Notes: generated by a model from the sequence alone, not told the origin. 36,908 bases of DNA from Bacteroidaceae bacterium (GCA_024401305.1 JAKSLI010000032.1:1-36908), one strand, 5' to 3'. Positions 17,358-27,105 are shown, counted from the first letter of the stretch. Program-made: numbers and translations.

Positions 17358-18803
17358 ATGAAGAAAATACTTTTAATACTCCCTCTCTTTGCACTCGTGA
17401 TAGGCTCGTTCGCGTTCAGCGGCAAGCCTTTTATGGGCGTTCTTGACAGTACTCCTGCCGACACAGCCAAGCCAAAGTTGCCTACAAGCGTTGACGACTC
17501 CATCGTGGATCGCAGCATCATTGACGAAGTGATCTGGGTGGTTGGCGATGAGGCTATCCTGAAATCAGAGGTTGAGGCCACACGTGCACAGGCGGAAGTG
17601 GAAGGCTATCAGTGGGATGGCGACCCGGAATATCGCATCCCTGAGCATATTGCCATCCAGAAACTCTTCCTCACTCAGGCTGCCATCGACTCTGTAGATG
17701 TTACGGAAGCTGAGATTGCCCGTGGCGTGGAGCAGCAGATAAACTACTGGATACAGATGGTGGGCAGCCAGGAAAAGCTTGAGGAATACAAGAAGCAGAG
17801 CGTAGCTCAGATGCGAAAGGAGATGCACGACGACTTCAAGAACAAGCAACTTGAGGAGCGTGAGCGCGAGAAACTCGTTGAAGACATCAAGGTTACTCCT
17901 TCCGATGTGCGCAAATACTTCGAGAAAATCACGAACCAAGACAGCATTCCTGATGTACCAACAACCGTTGAAGTGCAGATAATCACTCGCCAGCCTCGTA
18001 TCCAGCCAGAAGAAATCACTCGTGTAAAGGATAAGCTTCGCGAATATACTGACCGCGTAACGAATGGCGAAACATCGTTTGCCGTGCTCGCCCGCCTCTA
18101 CTCAGAGGACCCTGGTACAGCTCGTAATGGTGGTGAACTTGACTATAGCGGTCGTGGTATGCTCGACCCTGCGTTTGCATCCGTAGCATTCAACCTCACA
18201 GACCCTAAGAAGATTTCGAAGATTGTCGAGTCGGAATTTGGCTATCACATCATCCAGCTCGTTGACAAGCGAGGCGATAAGATAAAGTGCCGCCACATTC
18301 TTCTCAAGCCGAAGGTTGATGCCGTAGCGCTTGATTCTGCGAAGATCATGCTCGATTCGCTCGCTAATGATATTCGCGCCGGCAAGTTTACTTTCGATGA
18401 GGCTGCTTCATATCTTTCAGACGACAAGGACACAAAGAGTGCTTACGGCTTGATGTCAACACAGACTGCCGACGGACGCACATCTCGTTTCCGCATGCGT
18501 GACCTTCCAACAGAGGTTGCTGCTGCCGTGGAACGCCTTGAAGTAGGTGAGATTTCGCCAGCTTTCCAAATGATAAACTCACGCGGAAAGACTGTCCTTG
18601 CTTGCGTAAAGCTTAAGTCGCGCACACCAGCCCATAAGGCAAACATGCGTGAAGACTATCAGGTTTTGCAGGATGTTGTGCTGGCAGACATGAAGGAAAA
18701 GTTCCTTGACGACTGGATAAAACAGAAAATAAAGACCACATACGTGCGCCTGAACGATAAATATAAGAAGGGCGACTATAAGTATGAAGGTTGGGTAAGA
18801 TAG
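17358..18803 (+). CDS. SurA-like periplasmic chaperone with two parvulin domains
   Basis: 481 residues with an N-terminal signal or membrane anchor (residues 1-20). A SurA N-terminal region begins at IIDEVIWVVGDEAILKSEVEA, the usual opening of SurA proteins. Parvulin domain 1 covers about 203-305 (EDPGTARNGGELDY, FGYHIIQLVD); domain 2 covers about 309-412 (KCRHILLKP, later FQMINSRGK). The order matches E. coli SurA, which carries outer-membrane proteins to the BAM complex. I withhold the symbol because Bacteroidales carry several paralogues. It is probably the last gene of a transcript with the preceding isomerase, as a terminator follows at 18812. Confidence 0.92.
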   Translation: MKKILLILPLFALVIGSFAFSGKPFMGVLDSTPADTAKPKLPTSVDDSIVDRSIIDEVIWVVGDEAILKSEVEATRAQAEVEGYQWDGDPEYRIPEHIAIQKLFLTQAAIDSVDVTEAEIARGVEQQINYWIQMVGSQEKLEEYKKQSVAQMRKEMHDDFKNKQLEEREREKLVEDIKVTPSDVRKYFEKITNQDSIPDVPTTVEVQIITRQPRIQPEEITRVKDKLREYTDRVTNGETSFAVLARLYSEDPGTARNGGELDYSGRGMLDPAFASVAFNLTDPKKISKIVESEFGYHIIQLVDKRGDKIKCRHILLKPKVDAVALDSAKIMLDSLANDIRAGKFTFDEAASYLSDDKDTKSAYGLMSTQTADGRTSRFRMRDLPTEVAAAVERLEVGEISPAFQMINSRGKTVLACVKLKSRTPAHKANMREDYQVLQDVVLADMKEKFLDDWIKQKIKTTYVRLNDKYKKGDYKYEGWVR

Positions 18804-18811
18804 CAATAACT

Positions 18812-18844
18812 ATGCCGTTTCGTTTCATGCGAGACGGCATTTTT
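18812..18844 (+). terminator. Terminator after the SurA-like gene
   Basis: ATGCCGT (18812-18818) pairs with ACGGCAT (18834-18840), extended inward by CG pairs, followed by TTTTG. Confidence 0.8.
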
Positions 18845-18913
18845 GTTTACTACCTAACCTCGAGCATCAGATGCTTGGCCGCATTTATTGAAATTACCTT
18901 AACCCTAACCAAA

Positions 18914-20674
18914 ATGAATAAACATCTTTTATTATCGGCATCAATGGCAAGTATGCTGTTGTTGAGCGGTTGTAGTCAAGACAAAGACTTTGATCTTGAC
19001 AGTATTGACACTACTATCGGTGTGAATCTCAACGATTTGGACATCCCACAAAGCTCCACTTCAAAGATTAAGTTGAAGGAAATCCTCGAGCTTGAAGGTT
19101 CAAGTACCATCATTCTCGACGAAAAAAGCAATTATCTTTTCAAGCAGGACGCTGAGAAGATAGACCCAGTACACCCATTCATTGACGCGTTTACCGTAGC
19201 AGAAAGGCAGAAGAAAGGCTTTGATGTTGCGCTCGAGATACCTGATTTTACTGGTTATGGCGCCAAAAAGAGAGCCGCTTCAACGAACACTATCAGTGGC
19301 AGTGGCTTGCTGCAGACTTTCAATTATTCGGCAACGCTTCCTGATGGCGTGAACGATGTTGAGACGGTCAATGCGACAGCTTCCCTTGAATTGCACATCA
19401 TCTTCCCGGAAGGACTTAGTGCCGTTGTGCCACAGGCAGACAAACTAAGCCTTATACTGCCGGATTTCATCAAGTTCTCCAACGTGAAGTCCACTTGCAG
19501 CAGCTATGTCCAGAAGGGTGGAACATTCACTTTCACAAATGTTCCTACCAATCAAGACCTCATCTTCTCAGCCGATGCATCGCAGCTTGTGTGCAATATG
19601 CCAGCTACTGAGATAGGCGCCATCACGCGCAACGGTAAGGAAATGTCTATGGACGGCAATATCTTCATGGAGTTTGAAGACGCAGACCCAGTCCTTGCCA
19701 ATGTTGCAAAACTCAAGAGCAATGTGCTGAAGTCAACATTCTCAATGGGCGATTTCATCATTACTGGCGGTTCCGGACATTTCTCTCCTGAGATTGAGCC
19801 GATGACAGGTTCCATCACGATAAACAATATTCCTGACTTCCTCCAGAACGAGGATGTAGTGCTCGACCTTGACGATGTAAGACTCTTCGTTTCCGTTGAC
19901 AACGACATGGATCTTGGCGGTTTCGTTGATGGTAAGTTGATTTCAAGAAAGGGCAACCAGACTACAGCTACAGTTGTTGTTCCACAGTTCAATGTAAACG
20001 CAAATGGCAAGACAGACATCTGCATCTGCAGCAAGGCTAATGACGAACTGAAGCGCAAATACACTTGCGTAGAGGTGCCAACGCTCTCACAACTTATACA
20101 GACCATCCCTGACGAGATAGAATTCATCGTCAATGCAAAGGCTGACGACACCAAGCTTGCCACATTCCAGCTTGGCCATGAATACACATTGTCTGCATCG
20201 GCTGGTGTGGAAGCAATGATTTCCTTTGGCGAGAACGCACGCATTGTCTATCATAATGATTTCGATGGATGGAACGCAGACCTTGAGGACATGGAACTCA
20301 AGCAGGGCACTCAGGTTACAATTATCTCGGATGTGGAGAGCACTGTTCCGCTCAACCTCTTGCTAAAGGCAGCGCTCATCGACAAGAACGGCAACGAGAT
20401 AACAGATGTTCCTATCGACACCAAGGAAGTTCTTGTGGTTGCTTCAGTTGATGGCAAGACACCTTCAAAGGCAGAAATCAAGATCCAGGCTACCGACAAC
20501 GCATCTAACCTCATGTCTCGTCTCGACGGATTGCGCATGATTATGACAGGCTCTTCAAAGGTAGAGGGTGGTCAGACCGTTACAGGTGTGCCTCTTAATG
20601 GCGAAACGCAGTATCTGGAGTTCAAGAATATCCGCATAAATGTTAACGGACAAATCATTTATGACGCAAACTAA
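18914..20674 (+). CDS. Large lipoprotein of unknown function, partner of the DUF5723 protein
   Basis: 586 residues from the ATG at 18914, which gives a lipoprotein signal with lipobox LLSGC (Cys20); an upstream start at 18791 would cross a terminator and is rejected. After the Cys the sequence is acidic (SQDKDFDLDSIDTTIG), a pattern associated in Bacteroidetes with surface export of lipoproteins. The rest is rich in beta strands with repeated Asp/Asn/Thr segments and no recognised catalytic motif. The ATG of the DUF5723 gene follows after 12 bp, so the two are co-translated neighbours and may form one envelope assembly. Function unknown. Confidence 0.8.
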   Translation: MNKHLLLSASMASMLLLSGCSQDKDFDLDSIDTTIGVNLNDLDIPQSSTSKIKLKEILELEGSSTIILDEKSNYLFKQDAEKIDPVHPFIDAFTVAERQKKGFDVALEIPDFTGYGAKKRAASTNTISGSGLLQTFNYSATLPDGVNDVETVNATASLELHIIFPEGLSAVVPQADKLSLILPDFIKFSNVKSTCSSYVQKGGTFTFTNVPTNQDLIFSADASQLVCNMPATEIGAITRNGKEMSMDGNIFMEFEDADPVLANVAKLKSNVLKSTFSMGDFIITGGSGHFSPEIEPMTGSITINNIPDFLQNEDVVLDLDDVRLFVSVDNDMDLGGFVDGKLISRKGNQTTATVVVPQFNVNANGKTDICICSKANDELKRKYTCVEVPTLSQLIQTIPDEIEFIVNAKADDTKLATFQLGHEYTLSASAGVEAMISFGENARIVYHNDFDGWNADLEDMELKQGTQVTIISDVESTVPLNLLLKAALIDKNGNEITDVPIDTKEVLVVASVDGKTPSKAEIKIQATDNASNLMSRLDGLRMIMTGSSKVEGGQTVTGVPLNGETQYLEFKNIRINVNGQIIYDAN

Positions 20675-20686
20675 AAGGAAAAAACT

Positions 20687-22087
20687 ATGAAAAAACATAT
20701 TCTCTCAGCAGCGATACTCTCCCTTTTTGCTGCATCATCATTCGCGCAGAATCTCAACACTGCATACTATACCGACGGCTATCTCTATCGCCACGATATG
20801 AACCCAGCCCTTGGCAATGACTCTACGACATACATCTCCATCCCTGCCCTCGGCAACATCAATGTCAATGTGCAAGGCAATTTCGGTCTGGAGAGCATAC
20901 TTCACAAGAACCCTCGTTACGGTAAGGGATCAAACAAGAAGCTCACTACCTTCATGAATCCGTATCTTACTGACGAAGAGGCTCTTGGCGATTTCAACAA
21001 AGGTGCCAACAAACTTAACACGGAAGTTAAGGTTTCAGTGCTTTCCATTGGTTTCAAGGGCTTTGGAGGCTACAACACATTGGAGTTCAACGCTCGTGCA
21101 CAGGCAGGCTTCACCGCTCCTTACGAATTGTTTGAGTTTGCTCGTAACATAGGCAACCAGTCGTATAACATCGGAGAACTCAGTGCCAATGTGCAGTCGT
21201 TTGGTGAGGTAGCCCTTGGTCATTCCCACAAGATTGGCGATAATGTCACTGTCGGTGTCAAGGCAAAGCTGCTTCTTGGTGTTGAAGACATGACTCTTGG
21301 CATGAAAAACATTAAGGCAGACCTCTCATCCGACAACAAGTGGACTATCTCTGGCGATGCCATCCTTGATGCTTCAATGAAGGGTCTCACATACGAAACT
21401 GAGGTCAAGGAATACGAGAACAGACCTGGCACATACAAGGAAATCTCCGATTTTGATGTTGATGGCGCCGGAATAGGCGGTATGGGCTTCGCAGTAGATC
21501 TCGGTGTTGACTGGAAAATCAACCAGGATTGGCGCGTTAGTGCTGCCATTCTCGACCTCGGTTCAATCAGTTGGAAGAACAATATGCAGGCATACAACCC
21601 GGTGAAGAGCTTCTCTTTCAGCGGTTTCCATGACATTGCCACTGACGACGAACACCCAAACAGCATCAACAAGCAGGGACAGGACTATGGCGACCAGATT
21701 ACAGACTTCCTGAACCTCACTGAGAATGGCGACAAGGGAAGTCGTTCTACTGGTATCGGAACAACACTCAATGCCGGTGTGGAATACACACTTCCTGCAT
21801 ACAGAAAGCTCTCTTTCAGTGTTCTCGGCACAGCTCGCATGCGCGGTTCATACGGTTGGAGCGAAGCACGCCTTGCAGCAAACTGGGCTCCTGCAAAATG
21901 GTTCTCTGCAGGTCTTAGCGCAGCAGCAGGCACATTCGGCACATCAGCAGGCTGGATAGTGAATCTCCATCCAAAGGGCATCAACCTCTTCGTTGGCATG
22001 GACAGCTTCCTCGGCAAGGTCAGCAAGGAGTTCATTCCGCTCAATTCAAAGGCGAATCTCAACATGGGTTTGAACATCGAGTTCTAA
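20687..22087 (+). CDS. DUF5723-type outer-membrane beta-barrel protein
   Basis: 466 residues with signal peptide ending SSFAQ (residue 21). The start of the mature protein, NLNTAYYTDGYLYRHDMNPALGND, is characteristic of the family, and the rest shows alternating strands typical of a barrel (TVGVKAKLLLGVEDM, GMGFAVDLGVDW, LSFSVLGTARMRGSYGW). It ends with NMGLNIEF, an aromatic C-terminal residue as in many outer-membrane barrels. It is coupled to the lipoprotein gene before it and may anchor or export that lipoprotein (inference). A hairpin follows at 22124. Confidence 0.82.
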   Translation: MKKHILSAAILSLFAASSFAQNLNTAYYTDGYLYRHDMNPALGNDSTTYISIPALGNINVNVQGNFGLESILHKNPRYGKGSNKKLTTFMNPYLTDEEALGDFNKGANKLNTEVKVSVLSIGFKGFGGYNTLEFNARAQAGFTAPYELFEFARNIGNQSYNIGELSANVQSFGEVALGHSHKIGDNVTVGVKAKLLLGVEDMTLGMKNIKADLSSDNKWTISGDAILDASMKGLTYETEVKEYENRPGTYKEISDFDVDGAGIGGMGFAVDLGVDWKINQDWRVSAAILDLGSISWKNNMQAYNPVKSFSFSGFHDIATDDEHPNSINKQGQDYGDQITDFLNLTENGDKGSRSTGIGTTLNAGVEYTLPAYRKLSFSVLGTARMRGSYGWSEARLAANWAPAKWFSAGLSAAAGTFGTSAGWIVNLHPKGINLFVGMDSFLGKVSKEFIPLNSKANLNMGLNIEF

Positions 22088-22123
22088 CCAACCTTATAAC
22101 CTTAAAAGGAGTTTTGCTCCGGT

Positions 22124-22151
22124 GTAAGCAGGTCAGAAATGGCCTGCTTAC
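22124..22151 (+). terminator. Probable terminator after the DUF5723 gene
   Basis: GTAAGCAGGTCA (22124-22135) pairs with TGGCCTGCTTAC (22140-22151), 12 bp with one G-U pair and loop GAAA, followed by TTATTTAT. A smaller hairpin GGAG/CTCC precedes it at 22108-22120. The T-run is weak. Confidence 0.65.
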
Positions 22152-22192
22152 TTATTTATACTCACTATTATAGGCATTTTTCCCCCTTTTCT

Positions 22193-22223
22193 TTTGGTTA
22201 TTCGGCAAATCTTAGTAATTTTG
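22193..22223 (+). promoter_or_regulatory. Promoter for the OstA-like gene
   Basis: TTTG at 22193-22196 and TAATTTTG at 22216-22223 with 19-nt spacing. The predicted transcription start near 22230 makes the GTG at 22235 an unlikely start codon. Confidence 0.8.
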
Positions 22224-22276
22224 CATGAAATTGCGTGATTGCGCCGCTAAGAATCTGTGATTACGCCACCAATAAT

Positions 22277-24085
22277 TTGAAGAAACTACTCTGCATATTA
22301 CTATCGCTTTTTGCCGTTAGCATGCTTGCTTTCTCGCAGAAACAGAAGAAGCAGTCGAGGCCAATAACCGACGACCGCATCTACCTTGAGCATGCCGATA
22401 ATCTCTCCTACGACCAATACGGACCGCAGGCGGGATTACAGGTGGTGCGTGGTAATGTGAAGTTCCTTCACAAAGGTTCCGTGCTTACTTGCGACAGTGC
22501 CTATTTCAACCAGCAGGCGGAGCGATTCCAGGCGTTCGGACATGTCTTCATGCAACAGGGCGACACGCTCACTCTCAAGGCAGACTATGCCGATTACGAC
22601 GGTGGAGTAGGGCGCGAGATGCTCCATGCGAGCAAGAATATTGAGCTTGTCCACAAGAAGAAAGGACGCACAGTGCTCACTACCGACAGTCTTGTCTATG
22701 ACCGTCTCTACGACTTCGCCTACTATCTCAACAACGGAAAGATTACCGACAATGGCACGGAGCTCACTTCCGAGTGGGGCGAATACCATCTCGACACGCA
22801 GCAAGCCACCTTCGTCTATACCGTTCGCGTCAAGGGAAAGGATTTTGACCTTGCCACGGACACGCTGATGTACGACGGCAATACATCCATGGCTCACAGT
22901 CTTGGCCCTGCTACCGTACATTCCGACGATATGACCATCACCACGAAAGACCTCTACTTCAACACCAATACCAACTGGGCGCACATGCTCGGACCGTCGA
23001 AAGTTGTGGGAAAGGATATGGTTATCGACACTGAGGACGGCGAATATAACACAAAGACTGAGGACGCCAAGTTCCATGGACCAACGACAATAGTAAACAA
23101 AGGAACAACCATCACTACCACTCAGGGTGAGTACAACACGAAGACGGAATTTACCAAGCTTACGAGTCGCTCAACAGTAGTCAATGCCGACCGCACGATT
23201 ATTGCCGACACGCTCTACAGCGACGACAAGACCGGCTATCAGGAAGGCTTCGGAAATGTGGAGTATTACGACAAGAAGAACAAGAACGAACTCTACTGCG
23301 GCATCTTCAAATATAATAAGAAGGAAGGTCATGGCTATGCTACGTCACGCCCTACCGACAAGAATTTTGACCGACTTCCGTTCATGAAGGACTATTCGCA
23401 GCCGGACACTGCGTATGTCCATGCCGACAGCATCCGCTTCGAGACATTCTTTATTGACACGGACTCCATGTGGCGACAGGTGCATGCCTATCCTCACGCG
23501 CGTATGTATAGAAAAGATGTGCAGGCAATAGCCGATTCCATTGCCGGCAACACTCGCGACTCAGTGCTCATTCTCTATCGCGGCCCTATCATTTGGCATG
23601 GCTCGCAGCAGCTTGTGGGCGATGAGATACACGCCTTCATGAAGGACTCTACCATTGAGCGTGCGCATGTCATAGGCAATGCAATGTCCATAGAGAAGCT
23701 GCAGTTGTCGGCTGAGGAATTGAACAATAGTCAGGCGAAGGACCGCTATAACCAGATCTCTTCAAAGGAGATGTGGGCATATTTCGAGAACAAGAAGATG
23801 AAGCGCTCTGAAGCCATCTCGAATGTCTTGACAGACTATTACGCAATGGACGACAAGGACTCTTCCTTCATTGGCATGGTATATTGCGAAACCGACACCA
23901 TGCGAATGTACATGAACGACGGCAAGCTCGACAAGATATGGACTGCCGGCAACAAGGGCACCATGTGGCCTATGAACCAGATTCCTGCAGGTCGCGACCG
24001 TTTGCCAAACTTTGCGTGGTATGAAGACATCCGCCCTATCGACAAGGACGACCTCTTCATCTGGAAACCTAAGAAGAAAAAGTAA
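22277..24085 (+). CDS. OstA/LptA-like lipopolysaccharide transport protein
   Basis: About 602 residues if the TTG at 22277 is the start; this gives a compact signal peptide (KKLLCILLSLFAVSMLAFSQ) directly after the leader. A GTG at 22235 is also in frame but would put 14 polar residues before the signal and lie only about 5 nt from the predicted transcript start. The body is a long series of beta-jellyroll repeats of the OstA/LptA type (LVKGNVKF-like strands: VVRGNVKFLHKGS, AFGHVFMQQGDTL, MLGPSKVVGKDM). These proteins bridge the periplasm for LPS. Asp/Tyr-rich turns recur about every 20-25 residues. It sits in an envelope block beside SurA-like chaperones, and the GH105 gene starts 4 bp after its stop. 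Confidence 0.85.
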   Translation: MKKLLCILLSLFAVSMLAFSQKQKKQSRPITDDRIYLEHADNLSYDQYGPQAGLQVVRGNVKFLHKGSVLTCDSAYFNQQAERFQAFGHVFMQQGDTLTLKADYADYDGGVGREMLHASKNIELVHKKKGRTVLTTDSLVYDRLYDFAYYLNNGKITDNGTELTSEWGEYHLDTQQATFVYTVRVKGKDFDLATDTLMYDGNTSMAHSLGPATVHSDDMTITTKDLYFNTNTNWAHMLGPSKVVGKDMVIDTEDGEYNTKTEDAKFHGPTTIVNKGTTITTTQGEYNTKTEFTKLTSRSTVVNADRTIIADTLYSDDKTGYQEGFGNVEYYDKKNKNELYCGIFKYNKKEGHGYATSRPTDKNFDRLPFMKDYSQPDTAYVHADSIRFETFFIDTDSMWRQVHAYPHARMYRKDVQAIADSIAGNTRDSVLILYRGPIIWHGSQQLVGDEIHAFMKDSTIERAHVIGNAMSIEKLQLSAEELNNSQAKDRYNQISSKEMWAYFENKKMKRSEAISNVLTDYYAMDDKDSSFIGMVYCETDTMRMYMNDGKLDKIWTAGNKGTMWPMNQIPAGRDRLPNFAWYEDIRPIDKDDLFIWKPKKKK

Positions 24086-24089
24086 CAAA

Positions 24090-25613
24090 ATGCGAAAACA
24101 TATCCATATCCTACTATGCTGTCTGCTCCCGAGTTTCGTTTGGGGGCAGACAGCATTGCGTTTTACGCCAACCTACTCCAAGCCGATGGTGGAGGCTCGT
24201 GGAGAGAGTGCCATGAAGGGACACGACGAGAATCCCAACCGCTATGCCAGTAGCTACTGGGATTATGTTGGCGGTCTCGTGGCAAAGTCGCTCCTGAAGT
24301 ATTATCAGCAGTACAAGGATGATGCTGACTATGCCCAAAGTGCTGAGAAGGCGTATGCGTTGGCGAAGGGCTATGCCGACAAGAGCGTAGGCATGAATGC
24401 CAGCAATCCGATAGAGAACGGCTTTGTCTATGGCTCCATTGATGCCATTGCTTCGTCGAAGATTCTCATCGACCTCCATGAAAGGGAGAAGGACGCAAAG
24501 GGTAATTCCAGATACAAGACGGCTGCCGAGTGGGTTACAAACTATGTGCTTACCGACTATCCGAAGATCACTCAGGAGCTTGGCAAGGGTGGTTTCTATC
24601 ACAAGAAGGGCTATCCGAACCAGATGTGGCTCGACGGACTCTATATGGGCGCTGCTTATCTTGCGGAATATCTCCATGCCTTCAAGCCTGCAAATGCTGC
24701 TGAGGTGTGGAAAACAATAGCCTATCAGTTCACTACCATCCACGCCCACACATGGGATGCCGAGAAGCGCCTGAACTATCATGCGTGGGCTGCTGCCATC
24801 GACGACAATGCTTTCTGGGCTAAGGAACAGTGGAATGATGACCATACTGAGAAGACTACGCTCAGCACCAAGGAAGGTCATTCGCAAGAGTTCTGGGGAA
24901 GAGGCATGGGATGGTATTTCGCGGCACTCGTCGATGTGCTTGAGTTCATGCCGGAAGGCAATGACCGAGAGGCTCTGATGGGCATTCTTGATGATGTGGC
25001 AAGCGGACTGAAGGCGCGTCAGGACAAGACTCATGGCGTGTGGTGCCAGCTGTTGCAATATCCTGTAGGCAAGGAGTTTGTGAAGGGCAGGTATGAGTCG
25101 AGCAAGGCTGCTGGCAGCAATGTCTCAACGGATACCAAGAAGAACTATTTTGAGGCATCTGCTTCGTGCATGTTCACCTATGCTTACCTGAAGGCATGTC
25201 GCCTCGGACTGCTCGATAAGGCGGAGTATGAATCTGTGGCACGAAAAGCTTTCGAGGGCATTCAGGAGGTGTTCGTCAAGGTAGGTTCCGACGGAAAACC
25301 TTCACTCGGCAGCATCTGTCGCTCGGCTGGTCTTGGAGCTAGCGGCAACAAGTATCGCGATGGCACTCCGCAATACTACCTCTGGGGTAAGGATGCCACG
25401 GAGATAGCCACGAACGAAGGCAAGGGCATCGGTCCTTACATCATGGCATGCCTTGAATACGAGAGGCTCACAGAAGAGTCAACGGCTGTTCAAAACATCA
25501 GCAATTCAGCACCCCGATATATTAGCAATCCCATCTTCAACCTCAAGGGCGAAAGCGTCGCTGCGGATTATAAAGGGGTAGTTATCTCAAAAGGCAAAAA
25601 GATTTTAAGGTAG
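24090..25613 (+). CDS. GH105 family unsaturated rhamnogalacturonyl/glucuronyl hydrolase
   Basis: 507 residues from the ATG at 24090, which opens a signal peptide ending FVWGQ. The (alpha/alpha)6 barrel shows the GH105 landmarks: Asp182 in QMWLDGLYMG (general acid by analogy with YteR), NYHAWAA, FWGRGMGWY and NYFEASASCMFTYA. The family hydrolyses the unsaturated uronyl residue left by pectin or ulvan lyases. The C-terminus (about 470-507, PIFNLKGESVAADYKGVVISKGKKI) is a short secretion-linked tail. The gene overlaps nothing and starts 4 bp after the OstA-like gene, so it is probably translated from the same mRNA although its role differs. No lyase or SusC/D pair is nearby. Confidence 0.9.
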   Translation: MRKHIHILLCCLLPSFVWGQTALRFTPTYSKPMVEARGESAMKGHDENPNRYASSYWDYVGGLVAKSLLKYYQQYKDDADYAQSAEKAYALAKGYADKSVGMNASNPIENGFVYGSIDAIASSKILIDLHEREKDAKGNSRYKTAAEWVTNYVLTDYPKITQELGKGGFYHKKGYPNQMWLDGLYMGAAYLAEYLHAFKPANAAEVWKTIAYQFTTIHAHTWDAEKRLNYHAWAAAIDDNAFWAKEQWNDDHTEKTTLSTKEGHSQEFWGRGMGWYFAALVDVLEFMPEGNDREALMGILDDVASGLKARQDKTHGVWCQLLQYPVGKEFVKGRYESSKAAGSNVSTDTKKNYFEASASCMFTYAYLKACRLGLLDKAEYESVARKAFEGIQEVFVKVGSDGKPSLGSICRSAGLGASGNKYRDGTPQYYLWGKDATEIATNEGKGIGPYIMACLEYERLTEESTAVQNISNSAPRYISNPIFNLKGESVAADYKGVVISKGKKILR

Positions 25614-25618
25614 AACTC

Positions 25619-25649
25619 TTGCCAATTAGGAATAAAAAGTATAAATTTG
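25619..25649 (+). promoter_or_regulatory. Promoter for argH
   Basis: TTG at 25619-25621 and TAAATTTG at 25642-25649, 20-nt spacing. The leader is about 115 nt and contains the hairpin at 25716-25733. Confidence 0.75.
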
Positions 25650-25707
25650 CACCGAAAAATTAGCTTTGCACCTTGTGGATTGCTTTCTGGCCATTTGCCA
25701 TTAACAA

Positions 25708-25740
25708 TCCCCCAAGTCGCCGAGTTCGGCGACGCCCCCT
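25708..25740. repeat. C-flanked palindrome in the argH leader
   Basis: GTCGCCGA (25716-25723) pairs with TCGGCGAC (25726-25733), flanked on both sides by runs of C. The layout resembles the small palindromic intergenic repeats found elsewhere in the window, but the stem sequence is different. Confidence 0.65.
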
Positions 25741-25770
25741 AAACCCTAAAACCAAAAACTAAAAACCAAT

Positions 25771-27105
25771 ATGAAACTCTGGGAAAAGGACTATACTATC
25801 AACAATGAGATAGAGCGATTCACCGTTGGTCGCGACCGTGAGATGGACCTCTATCTGGCGAAATATGATGTGCTTGGTTCTATGGCACACATCACCATGC
25901 TTGAGAGCATCAACCTCATCGAGAAGGAAGAGCTGCCACAGCTCCTCGCTGCACTCAAGGAAATCTACGAACAGGCTGACAAGGGCGACTTCGTCATCGA
26001 GGACGACATCGAGGATGTTCACTCACAGGTGGAGCTCATGCTTACCCGCAAGCTTGGCGATATGGGCAAGAAGATCCATTCAGGACGCTCACGCAACGAC
26101 CAGGTTCTCGTCGATCTCAAACTCTTTACTCGTGCAAAGCTTCAGGAGATTGCTGAGGAAACGAAGCAGCTCTTTGACGAACTCATAAAGAAGAGCAACC
26201 AGTATAAGAATGTCCTCATGCCTGGCTATACGCATCTTCAGGTGGCTATGCCAAGCAGTTTCGGACTCTGGTTCGGTGCATACGCTGAGAGCCTCACCGA
26301 CGATATGCTCTTCCTTCAGGCTGCTTACAAGATGACTAACCGCAATCCGCTCGGTTCTGCTGCCGGCTATGGCTCGTCGTTCCCACTCAATCGCCAGATG
26401 ACTACCGACCTTCTCGGCTTCGACTCGATGGACTACAATGTGGTCTATGCGCAGATGGGACGCGGAAAGATGGAGCGCAACGTGGCGTTTGCAATGGCTT
26501 CAATAGCAGGAACAGTGGCAAAGATGGCGTTCGATGCCTGCATGTTCAACTCGCAGAACTTCTCTTTCGTGAAGCTTCCTAAGGAGTGTACCACAGGTTC
26601 GTCTATCATGCCTCACAAGAAGAACCCTGATGTCTTCGAACTTATCCGTGCGAAGTGCAATAAGATTCAGGCTCTTCCACAGCAAATCATGCTCATCATG
26701 AACAACCTTCCTTGCGGCTATTTCCGTGACCTTCAGATCATTAAGGAAGTGTTCCTGCCAGCATTCGAGGAACTTGCCGACTGTCTCCAGATGGCTGCTT
26801 ACATCATCAACAAGATAGAAGTGAACGAGAATATCCTTGACAACCCAATCTATGCACCGATGTTCTCAGTAGAGGAAGTGAACCGTCTCGCACAGGAAGG
26901 CATGCCATTCCGCGACGCTTACAAGAAGGTCGGCTTGGACATCGAGCATGGCAACTTCACTCCGAACATGGATATCCACCACACTCACGAAGGCTCTATC
27001 GGCAACCTCTGCAACGACAAGATAGAAGCCCTCATGAACCAGACCCTCGAAGGCTTCAACTTCCAGCGCGTAAAGGCTGCAGAAGAAAAACTCCTTTCGC
27101 TCTAA
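25771..27105 (+). CDS. argH: Argininosuccinate lyase
   Basis: 444 residues, near the usual 450-460. It cleaves argininosuccinate to arginine and fumarate, the last step of arginine synthesis. The fumarase/aspartase superfamily signature GSSIMPHKKNPD is at 276-287 with the catalytic Ser in GSS (277/278); the other conserved blocks are HSGRSRNDQ, GYTHLQVAMPSSFG (His155) and NPLGSAAGYG. Other arginine genes are not in the window. It is transcribed alone from the promoter at 25619-25649 and ends at the terminator at 27170. Confidence 0.97.
   Translation: MKLWEKDYTINNEIERFTVGRDREMDLYLAKYDVLGSMAHITMLESINLIEKEELPQLLAALKEIYEQADKGDFVIEDDIEDVHSQVELMLTRKLGDMGKKIHSGRSRNDQVLVDLKLFTRAKLQEIAEETKQLFDELIKKSNQYKNVLMPGYTHLQVAMPSSFGLWFGAYAESLTDDMLFLQAAYKMTNRNPLGSAAGYGSSFPLNRQMTTDLLGFDSMDYNVVYAQMGRGKMERNVAFAMASIAGTVAKMAFDACMFNSQNFSFVKLPKECTTGSSIMPHKKNPDVFELIRAKCNKIQALPQQIMLIMNNLPCGYFRDLQIIKEVFLPAFEELADCLQMAAYIINKIEVNENILDNPIYAPMFSVEEVNRLAQEGMPFRDAYKKVGLDIEHGNFTPNMDIHHTHEGSIGNLCNDKIEALMNQTLEGFNFQRVKAAEEKLLSL

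Noticed and set aside
18791-18913. A longer start for the large lipoprotein at 18791
   Set aside because: It overlaps the previous gene and crosses a terminator hairpin; the ATG at 18914 gives a proper lipoprotein signal.
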